DNA from: Flavobacterium sp.
GTDB lineage: Bacteria; Bacteroidota; Bacteroidia; Flavobacteriales; Flavobacteriaceae
NCBI RefSeq assembly: GCF_003525665.1
Contig: NZ_DQDX01000036.1
Location: forward strand, 32,272 to 45,568
Reading direction: 5' to 3'
Length of the DNA stretch: 13,297 nucleotides
Shown here: positions 7,484-13,297 of the stretch, piece after piece
Position numbering within the stretch: the stretch's first letter is position 1
How the letters are laid out: every line of letters begins with the position of its first letter
Translations under genes and position numbers: made by a program
Notes under the pieces: generated by a model
Seen by the model: the letters and a program-made list of their open reading frames with translations, nothing else
What the model was told of the DNA's origin: nothing
The model's database searches: none

Positions 7484-7515
7484 AACCTGTAAGTGAAAAT
7501 TTACAGGTTTTTTTT
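7484..7515 (+). terminator. Rho-independent terminator after the S9A peptidase gene
   Basis: Arms 7484-7494 and 7499-7509 form an 11-base stem with one G-U pair, closed by GAAA and followed by eight T (7508-7515). The A run at 7479-7485 lengthens the stem and could let it work from the other strand too, though no minus-strand gene ends here. Confidence 0.9.
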
Positions 7516-7541
7516 CAACTAATTGCACAATAGTACTTTTT

Positions 7542-7946
7542 ATGACATTAAATATAGAAACGCCTGCCTTACTATTTTCAGCCACATCATTAATTTTGTT
7601 GGCTTACACCAATCGATTTTTAACTATAGCACAAATCGTTCGTGGATTGAAAAAAACCTACGATATGGAACACAATAAAAGCATTTTAATAGAAATTAAA
7701 AACCTTAATTTACGATTGACACTAATTCGTTACATGCAACTTTTTGGTGTATTGAGTTTGTTTCTATCCGTTTTTGGAATGTTGGTTTTATTTGTAGAAT
7801 GGCAACTTATTGGTATCTATATTTTTGGTGCAAGTATGCTAAGTCTACTAATTTCTTTGGGAATATCTTTTTGGGAAATTAGTATTTCTGTAAATGCTTT
7901 GCGAGTTCATTTAAGTGATTTAGTAGAAAAAGATAAAGTCAAATAA
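7542..7946 (+). CDS. DUF2721 family small membrane protein
   Basis: A 134-residue integral inner-membrane protein of unknown function. The N-terminus PALLFSATSLILLAYTNRFLTIAQIVRGL is the DUF2721 signature: a first membrane helix (~8-24) followed by the conserved NRF and an amphipathic stretch. Two further helices span about 63-84 (IRYMQLFGVLSLFLSVFGMLVLF) and 88-110, with a charged C-terminal tail (HLSDLVEKDKVK). The ATG at 7542 is the only fitting start and comes 27 bases after the peptidase terminator, leaving little room for a separate promoter; expression may depend on read-through or a very short leader. Its stop is one base from the stop of the converging TonB-receptor gene. No catalytic residues are visible. 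Confidence 0.85.
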   Translation: MTLNIETPALLFSATSLILLAYTNRFLTIAQIVRGLKKTYDMEHNKSILIEIKNLNLRLTLIRYMQLFGVLSLFLSVFGMLVLFVEWQLIGIYIFGASMLSLLISLGISFWEISISVNALRVHLSDLVEKDKVK

Positions 7947-7947
7947 A

Positions 7948-10044
7948 TTAATTGCCAATAACTGGCTGCTCTTCTTTTTTATCATTGTTTAAGATATTGC
8001 TTTCTTCTTTAGCCAATTTATTTTTGGTAGGAATTTTATAGTTCAAAGTAATTCCTACTCGTCGCGAATCATTTTTACTTTCATAAACTAGATTGGTTCC
8101 TAAAGCATTAAATCCTTGTTCACTAGTATTAAAAACATCATTACAATAAAGAGAAACTGACAAATTATTATCTAAAAATTTCTTTGCAAAGGTTACATCA
8201 AATTGCTGACTAAACGGCACTCGATTTTGATAATAGAAATATGTTCCGCCTGTAGTTGACGTGTTATAGGTTGCTGTAAATTTAATTTTACTCGGCAAAA
8301 CTGTTTGCGACATGGCATTAAAAAACCACAAACCTTTTCCGCTAACATCGGGTAGAATGTGTTTTTGATGTCCAACATATAGGTATAAAAAATTAATTTC
8401 GTCTGGATTAAAATCGAATTTCAATGTTTCTGTTAATCCTTTCGTAAACAACATATAAGGAATTGGCAAGCCAAAATTAAAATTGTGAATGGTTAGTTGC
8501 GGAATATTTTCTGAAACACTTGCTGCTCCATCGCCATTAGCAATTATTCTATTCATAACCTGATTATTGGCATCGCTACGAGAATAACTGATAAAAAAGT
8601 AGTCAAAAGCACTAACTTTAAGCTCATAATTATCAAAAATGGTTGGTTCTAAATTTGGATTTCCAGAAAACGAAACATTGGGATTTTGATAATTGGTATT
8701 GTTCGGATTTAATGCCGCTGTAGTAGGTAGACTGATTTTTTTATTATAATTCGCATTCACAAAAACCTGCGGAATTACATTATATTGTATACTAGCATTT
8801 GGAAAAAATTGTGTTTGCTTAAACGGAATCAATTCATCGGTATCTGTTGTTCCGTCGATAACATACGACTCTATTCGTCCGCCTAAAATAAAATCAAACT
8901 TTTTATATGACGATTGCAATTCTGAATAACCAGAAAAAGTCGTACGTTGGTAATCCAAATTTGTTACTGCCGAATTTTGTGCTTCAAATTCTAATTTATC
9001 GGCTAAAACTCCTATTGCAAATTTAGTTTTCCCTAAAAAGGAAAATTCCTGAGAATAATCGGTTTTAAACTGATAAAACAACTGATCGTAACCGTTATCC
9101 AAAACAGAATTTCCCAAATTTCTATTTATCAAATCAAAATTATTTCCAACCGAATTCATATTAAATCTGAAATCTAATTTTTTTGTGGCATCCGTAAATC
9201 GCTTTTGATAATTTAAGGCAACATCATTTCTATTGAGTTTATTTTTGCTGTTATCATTAGCTTCAAATCCTAATCCGCTTGCATCGATTTTAGCATTATT
9301 ATTGGAAGTTGTAAAATCATAATTAACCAAAAATCTGTCTTTTTTTAAATCGAATTTTAAACCTGTTTTAAAAAAGTAAAAACGATTTTCTCTGTCGGTC
9401 GTATTCTTAGAAAGTACTGTAGATTCATTTTGAAAATTGGTACGTTGATAACCTTGATTGAAGCTTTGACCTAACTGTACTTGCCAACCAAACCATTTAT
9501 TTTTTGAATTTAACAACAAACTATTGTTAAACCGATGACGTGATTTGTCGTATTTTGTATAACTATATCCGTTAGAATAAGTAGCTGAAAGATATTTCTT
9601 CGCATTTTTTGAAGTAATAATATTGATAATTGCACCACCAGAAGTTGCAGGGAATTCGGCTCCAGGTTGGGTGATAATTTCAACTTTCTCAATTGAATTT
9701 GCAGGAAGACTTTCTAAATAACCAGTTAATTCATTAGAATAAATATTTAATGGTCTAGCATCCATAAACACTTCTAGTTGTTTTCCTTGGTACATCATTC
9801 CAGCAACATCAGAAACTATTAATCCTGGTAATTTTTTCAATCCTTCCATCACAGAACCTGAATTTAAATGGCTTTGTTGAGAAAAATCAAATATGGTTCG
9901 ATCGGCCTTTTGTTCAATACTTTTCTTTTTAGATTGAATAACAACCTCTTTTAATTCGGTAACTTTTACAGTATCTTTAGTTTTTTCTTGGGCAAATGAA
10001 AACTGAATGATTAAAAAAGAAAGGCAAGTTAGAAAGCTTCTCAT
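7948..10044 (-). CDS. TonB-dependent receptor / outer-membrane beta-barrel protein
   Basis: A 698-residue outer-membrane receptor of the OMP beta-barrel type (Bacteroidota TonB-dependent family). The ATG at 10044 gives a normal signal peptide (MRSFLTCLSFLIIQFSFAQ); an in-frame extension upstream to 10092 lacks one and is rejected. The mature protein begins with a short linker holding VTELKEVVI, a possible TonB box; the carboxypeptidase-regulatory-like domain that many of these receptors carry is absent. A plug domain covers ~40-140 (VMEGLKKLPGLIV, LEVFMDARPLNIY, SIEKVEIITQPGAEF, GGAIINIITSKN). The rest is a barrel of about twenty alternating strands with aromatic girdles, ending near GITLNYKIP; a polar tail of ~25 residues follows the last strand, so the barrel does not end at the C-terminus as usual. 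Located 59 bases downstream of the L,D-transpeptidase gene. No neighbour indicates the substrate. Confidence 0.88.
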   Translation of the reverse strand: MRSFLTCLSFLIIQFSFAQEKTKDTVKVTELKEVVIQSKKKSIEQKADRTIFDFSQQSHLNSGSVMEGLKKLPGLIVSDVAGMMYQGKQLEVFMDARPLNIYSNELTGYLESLPANSIEKVEIITQPGAEFPATSGGAIINIITSKNAKKYLSATYSNGYSYTKYDKSRHRFNNSLLLNSKNKWFGWQVQLGQSFNQGYQRTNFQNESTVLSKNTTDRENRFYFFKTGLKFDLKKDRFLVNYDFTTSNNNAKIDASGLGFEANDNSKNKLNRNDVALNYQKRFTDATKKLDFRFNMNSVGNNFDLINRNLGNSVLDNGYDQLFYQFKTDYSQEFSFLGKTKFAIGVLADKLEFEAQNSAVTNLDYQRTTFSGYSELQSSYKKFDFILGGRIESYVIDGTTDTDELIPFKQTQFFPNASIQYNVIPQVFVNANYNKKISLPTTAALNPNNTNYQNPNVSFSGNPNLEPTIFDNYELKVSAFDYFFISYSRSDANNQVMNRIIANGDGAASVSENIPQLTIHNFNFGLPIPYMLFTKGLTETLKFDFNPDEINFLYLYVGHQKHILPDVSGKGLWFFNAMSQTVLPSKIKFTATYNTSTTGGTYFYYQNRVPFSQQFDVTFAKKFLDNNLSVSLYCNDVFNTSEQGFNALGTNLVYESKNDSRRVGITLNYKIPTKNKLAKEESNILNNDKKEEQPVIGN

Positions 10045-10103
10045 TATAATGTCTATTTTGAAATTGGTAAGTATTTTCTTTATTTGACACAATATTACTA
10101 TTT

Positions 10104-10697
10104 TTATTCAACAATCCACAACAAAACTGGTTTTTCTGATTTTTGTAATCGAGTATCTAATTTTCTCATAAAAGCATTTGAAACAGCAGGACAACCCCAA
10201 CTTAAAGGCGACACTTTTGGATAAATTTCTTCGTTAGAAACAGCATCCCAAGAGTGCAAAACAACAACTCTTTTCACAGCACTCTCATTGGTTTTCTCTA
10301 ATCCATGCAACCAATATTTTACATTAATTCCCCAAGAACTGTAGTCGCGTTTTCCTATTTTATATTTTCCTTTCATCGAACAATGGCTATCCACAGTAGT
10401 ACTAAATTTTGCTTTTTGCCACTTGTTTGGATTTTCTTCCAATTGATCACAACTTCCATGAGTTACGATATTTTTATCTACAATTTTATCTGCCTTAAAA
10501 TCATAAATAAAAAATCGATTTTTACCCGGATGAACACCTAAATCCACTAAAAAATAATAGTCTTCATTAAATCCGTTTTTCTTGCAATACTCTAATGCAG
10601 CCGCATTTTTTGAACTGTAATCTTTGATTGGAGTTTCTACTTTGGTATTGTTGCAACAAATGAAACTCAAGAATAAAACAAGTAGACTATTTTTCAT
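10104..10697 (-). CDS. Murein L,D-transpeptidase catalytic domain lipoprotein (YkuD_2 type)
   Basis: A 197-residue periplasmic enzyme that should make or exchange L,D (3-3) crosslinks in peptidoglycan or attach proteins to it. A short signal peptide ends LSFICC, so C14 or C15 is likely lipidated. The catalytic core follows the YkuD_2 pattern: YYFLVDLGVHPGKNRFFIYDF as the first strands, THGSC (a conserved Cys/Gly turn), GKYKIG and then HSWDAVSN with H148 and SPLSWGCPAVSN with the nucleophile C169, 21 residues apart. Both catalytic residues are present, so it is probably active. It resembles the secreted murein L,D-transpeptidase catalytic-domain proteins common in Bacteroidota. First gene of a possible two-gene unit with the TonB receptor, divergent from the DUF1800 gene. 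Exact substrate not predictable. Confidence 0.88.
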   Translation of the reverse strand: MKNSLLVLFLSFICCNNTKVETPIKDYSSKNAAALEYCKKNGFNEDYYFLVDLGVHPGKNRFFIYDFKADKIVDKNIVTHGSCDQLEENPNKWQKAKFSTTVDSHCSMKGKYKIGKRDYSSWGINVKYWLHGLEKTNESAVKRVVVLHSWDAVSNEEIYPKVSPLSWGCPAVSNAFMRKLDTRLQKSEKPVLLWIVE

Positions 10698-10770
10698 ATA
10701 AATTGAAATTTAATCTTTATTCAACGTTAATTTTTGAATTATATTTAAACCTTTCTTGTTAAATAAAGTC

Positions 10771-10778
10771 TAAATTTA
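10771..10778 (+). promoter_or_regulatory. Candidate -7 box (TAAATTTA) of the DUF1800 gene
   Basis: TAAATTTA matches TAnnTTTG except for the last base and lies 19-26 bases before the ATG at 10797, in the 99-base divergent gap with the L,D-transpeptidase gene. No good -33 element stands at the usual distance (TTTC is the best). I could not identify a convincing promoter for the opposite gene in this gap. Confidence 0.3.
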
Positions 10779-10796
10779 TAATTCAAATCATTGGTT

Positions 10797-12194
10797 ATGA
10801 ACAAAAGCAATCTGTGGTCTCTACGACTAGGTTTTTCGGGAAAACAAGCGCAACTTATTGAGGAAATTGGATTTGAAAAATTCCTAAATCAATCGTATGC
10901 AACAACTTTTGATAAAGCGCTTCCAAATTTTCTTGACGACGAACCTAAAACCATCGCCGAACTTCGAGAATACCGTCAGTCAATTAAAAATGCAACTGCA
11001 GATGATCAAAAGAAAGTCATCAAGAAGCAAATTAAAAATGCAACCGAACTAAAAAAATGGTGGATTGATAAATTCTTAACCGAAAAATATCCGTTGAGAG
11101 AAAAGATGACCTGCTTTTGGCACAACCATTTTGTAGCAACTTCTCAAAAAGTACGCTCTACTTACTGGGTTTATCAGCACAATATGATTTTGCGTGAAAA
11201 TGCTTTTGGGAACTTTAAAGAACTCACAAAACAGATTGTTAAATCGAATGCAATGGTTCGCTATTTAGATAATGTTGACAATCGAAAAGACAAAATCAAC
11301 GAGAATCTAAGTCGCGAATTATTAGAACTTTTCACTATCGGAATAGGAAATTACACTGAAAACGATATTAAAGAAGGTGCAAAAGCTTTGGCCGGATTAA
11401 ATCTTGGCGAAGAAAGTGCGGTTTACAGAAGATTATTAGAAGATAATTCGACAAAAACCTATTTTGGAAAACAAGGAAATTTTAAAGCCGATGATTTAGT
11501 CGACATCATATTCGAACAAAAAAATACGCCTTATTTAATTACAAGAAAAATATTGAAATGGTTTATTTATGACAATCCATCAGAAGATTTAGTGATTTAT
11601 TATGGCGATTATTTCAGAAAAATGAATTTTGAAATCAAGCCACTTTTGACTAAGATTTTTACCGAAGAATATGCAAAAGAGAATTCTGGAAGTAAAATAA
11701 AAGACCCTTTAACGTATTTATTTCAACTTTCAGACGAGCTTAATGTTGCAAATTCAAATCCTAATTTAATAGCTTTTTTCTTAAAGCAACAAGGCATGGA
11801 TTTATTCAATCAACCCAATGTTAAAGGTTGGGATGGCGGAAATTCGTGGCTAACTTCACAAATATATTTACAAAGAAATAATGCCAGTGATTTACTTTGC
11901 AACGGCAGAAACATCAGCAGAAAAGTATTTGAAAAAATACCAGAAGAAGGTGAAGAAACAGAAATTAAATTGGAAAAAATAAACGTCAAAATTGATTTTG
12001 ATAAAAATGGAAATAACAAAAAAATAATTGCTGAACTCTCCAACAGATTACTTTTCAAGGTAGATGAAACGATGCAAAAAGATATGGAAAATGTACTCAA
12101 ATATGATTTTGATCCGAAAAGCGAAAATGCAAATTACGCTGTTTTAAGACTATTCAATTACATCACAAAAACCCCAGAATACCAACTGATTTAA
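10797..12194 (+). CDS. DUF1800 family protein
   Basis: A 465-residue protein of the DUF1800 family, whose function is not known. The ATG at 10797 gives MNKSNLWSLRLGFS, a normal N-terminus; a TTG at 10791 adds only two residues. Family marks: LGFSGKQAQLIEEIGFEKFL near the start, the conserved helix WWIDKFL with LREKMTCFWHNHFV (~100-113), SRELLELFTIGIGNYTENDIKEGAKALAGL (~171-200, the most conserved block), then a helical C-terminus ending LFNYITKTPEYQLI. No clear signal peptide is visible, although its partner is exported. The next gene, DUF1501, starts 10 bases after the stop; this pair is a conserved operon across many phyla, which suggests that the two proteins act together. Transcribed divergently from the L,D-transpeptidase gene. 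Confidence 0.92.
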   Translation: MNKSNLWSLRLGFSGKQAQLIEEIGFEKFLNQSYATTFDKALPNFLDDEPKTIAELREYRQSIKNATADDQKKVIKKQIKNATELKKWWIDKFLTEKYPLREKMTCFWHNHFVATSQKVRSTYWVYQHNMILRENAFGNFKELTKQIVKSNAMVRYLDNVDNRKDKINENLSRELLELFTIGIGNYTENDIKEGAKALAGLNLGEESAVYRRLLEDNSTKTYFGKQGNFKADDLVDIIFEQKNTPYLITRKILKWFIYDNPSEDLVIYYGDYFRKMNFEIKPLLTKIFTEEYAKENSGSKIKDPLTYLFQLSDELNVANSNPNLIAFFLKQQGMDLFNQPNVKGWDGGNSWLTSQIYLQRNNASDLLCNGRNISRKVFEKIPEEGEETEIKLEKINVKIDFDKNGNNKKIIAELSNRLLFKVDETMQKDMENVLKYDFDPKSENANYAVLRLFNYITKTPEYQLI

Positions 12195-12204
12195 AGCTAA
12201 AATT

Positions 12205-13297
12205 ATGAACAGAAGAAACTTTTTATCGCTCACAGGAACGTTCACTGGCGGAATGCTTGTACTACCTGAATTTTTACATGCTTTTGGTTCTCAAAACAGT
12301 TTGGTTATTGGAGAACAATGTTTGGTTTTTATCCAATTAAATGGTGGAAATGATGGTTTGAATACTTTTATTCCCTATGAAAATCCGTTATATTATGATT
12401 TGCGAACGAAAATCGCAATCAATAAAGATGAAGTAATTGGCAAAAACAAAGGCATGGCATTTCATCCGGCTTTAAAAGATTTTGCTCAAATGCAACAGAA
12501 TGGCGATTTGTCGGTGATTCAAAATGTGGGTTATCCAGAACCAGTTCGTTCGCATTTTAGAAGTCAGGAAATTTGGCAAACTGCAACCGATTCTAACAAA
12601 TACTTAAACGAAGGTTGGCTTGGTCGCTATTTAGATTTACAATGCAATGAACATCAACCAACGGCTGGAATCAATTTAGATTCAATCGATAATTTAGCTT
12701 TGAAAGGTGTCGAACCCAATGCAATTACTGTTAAAGATCCGAATAGATTCAAAATTAGAAACGATAAAGAAGAAAATGTGAAATTGTCAGATAATCCGCA
12801 ATTGGATTTTGTTCGAAAAATTGCCAATTCGGTTACAGAAGGTTCAGATGATATTCAGAAAGCTTTGGCAAAATCGACTTCAGAAATTAGTTATCCAAAA
12901 ACTGGTTTATCGAAAAATTTAGAATGGATTGCCCGATTGGTGAAAGGAAATTTGAACTCAAAAGTGTACTATACATCGCTTGGCGGATTTGACACACATG
13001 ACAATCAATTGGAAATTCACAAAAGAAAATTAACCGAGTTGAACGATGCTATTTTTAGTTTTTACACCGATTTGAAGAAAGCGCAATTACTTCAAAATGT
13101 TACTATTGTTGTCTTTTCTGAATTTGGAAGACGAGTAAAAGACAACGGCAATGGAACCGATCACGGAACGGCTGCGCCAATGTTTATTATTGGAGGAAAC
13201 AACAAATCGAATATCATTGGAAACAATCCAAACTTAGCCGATTTAGACAATGGCGATTTGAAACATCAAATTGATTTTAGAAGTGTTTATGCTACTT
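12205..13297 (+). CDS. DUF1501 family protein (sulfatase/phosphatase-like fold), cut by window end
   Basis: The first 364 codons of a DUF1501 protein; the frame is open to the last base, so the 3' end lies outside the window. It starts at the ATG 10 bases after the DUF1800 stop. The N-terminus MNRRNFLSLTGTFTGGMLVLPEFLHAF has a twin-arginine (RRNFL) Tat-type signal, implying export in folded form. The core carries the family's likely metal or active-site residues: NGGNDGLN (46-53), GFDTHDNQ (D263, H265), SEFGRRV (E306) and TDHGTAAP (D319, H320). This arrangement resembles alkaline-phosphatase/sulfatase superfamily enzymes, and DUF1501 is commonly described as sulfatase-like. Substrate unknown. 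Paired with DUF1800 as in many bacteria. A hydrolase role is inferred from the fold residues only. Confidence 0.93.
   Translation, partial: MNRRNFLSLTGTFTGGMLVLPEFLHAFGSQNSLVIGEQCLVFIQLNGGNDGLNTFIPYENPLYYDLRTKIAINKDEVIGKNKGMAFHPALKDFAQMQQNGDLSVIQNVGYPEPVRSHFRSQEIWQTATDSNKYLNEGWLGRYLDLQCNEHQPTAGINLDSIDNLALKGVEPNAITVKDPNRFKIRNDKEENVKLSDNPQLDFVRKIANSVTEGSDDIQKALAKSTSEISYPKTGLSKNLEWIARLVKGNLNSKVYYTSLGGFDTHDNQLEIHKRKLTELNDAIFSFYTDLKKAQLLQNVTIVVFSEFGRRVKDNGNGTDHGTAAPMFIIGGNNKSNIIGNNPNLADLDNGDLKHQIDFRSVYAT

Noticed and set aside
10045..10092. Upstream extension of the TonB-receptor reading frame
   Set aside because: It places a polar stretch before the signal peptide; the ATG at 10044 gives a standard one.
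11810..12100. Minus-strand frame inside the DUF1800 gene
   Set aside because: Ser/Leu/Phe-rich shadow of the real gene with no start context or homology.
1..13297. Mobile element, CRISPR, phage or defence system
   Set aside because: No transposase, integrase, repeat-spacer pattern, phage structural gene or nuclease/toxin pair was seen on either strand.

Overview
Apart from its first ~120 bases, the window looks like ordinary chromosomal DNA of a flavobacterium (Bacteroidota, Flavobacteriaceae or a close relative). The evidence is low GC (about 27% in the first 60 bases past the left-end junction), Bacteroidota-type -7 boxes (TAnnTTTG) instead of sigma-70 -10 boxes, weak Shine-Dalgarno sequences, and a gene set typical of that group: HtpG starting MSTGKINVSVEN, an S9A prolyl oligopeptidase, an OMP-type TonB-dependent receptor, a YkuD_2-type L,D-transpeptidase and a DUF1800/DUF1501 pair.

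Layout. Bases 1 to ~121 are about 62% GC and do not fit the rest; they look like a foreign piece fused to the contig end, and they cut off the C-terminus of the first gene. On the minus strand (read right to left) lie two units: a lipocalin-like lipoprotein with an OmpA/glycine-zipper lipoprotein (3235 to 2044), closed by a hairpin terminator, then a TetR-like regulator with an ABC1/UbiB-family kinase-like protein (1892 to the junction). The tetR-like promoter region carries two AT-rich palindromes. On the plus strand, htpG (3410-5296), an S9A prolyl oligopeptidase (5394-7466) and a small DUF2721 membrane protein (7542-7946) follow one another, with nearly identical GAAA-loop terminators after the first two. 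The DUF2721 gene converges, with a single base between the stops, on a minus-strand pair: an L,D-transpeptidase lipoprotein gene and, downstream of it, a TonB-dependent receptor gene. Divergent from that pair, a DUF1800 gene (10797-12194) and a DUF1501 gene (12205 to the window end, incomplete) form a tight plus-strand operon.

How it fits together. Most products are envelope or periplasmic proteins (two lipoproteins, a periplasmic peptidase, a TonB receptor, a peptidoglycan transpeptidase, an exported DUF1501 protein), plus one cytosolic chaperone and one regulator/kinase pair. There is no sign of a prophage, transposon, CRISPR array, tRNA or rRNA, toxin-antitoxin or defence island. The parts with least known function are the DUF1800-DUF1501 module, in which DUF1501 keeps an alkaline-phosphatase-like set of D/H/E residues, and the TetR-like/ABC1 pair with its palindromic promoter. 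No intergenic gap exceeds 300 bases; the largest are 3236-3409 (divergent promoters), 1893-2043 (terminator plus promoter) and 10698-10796 (divergent promoters).
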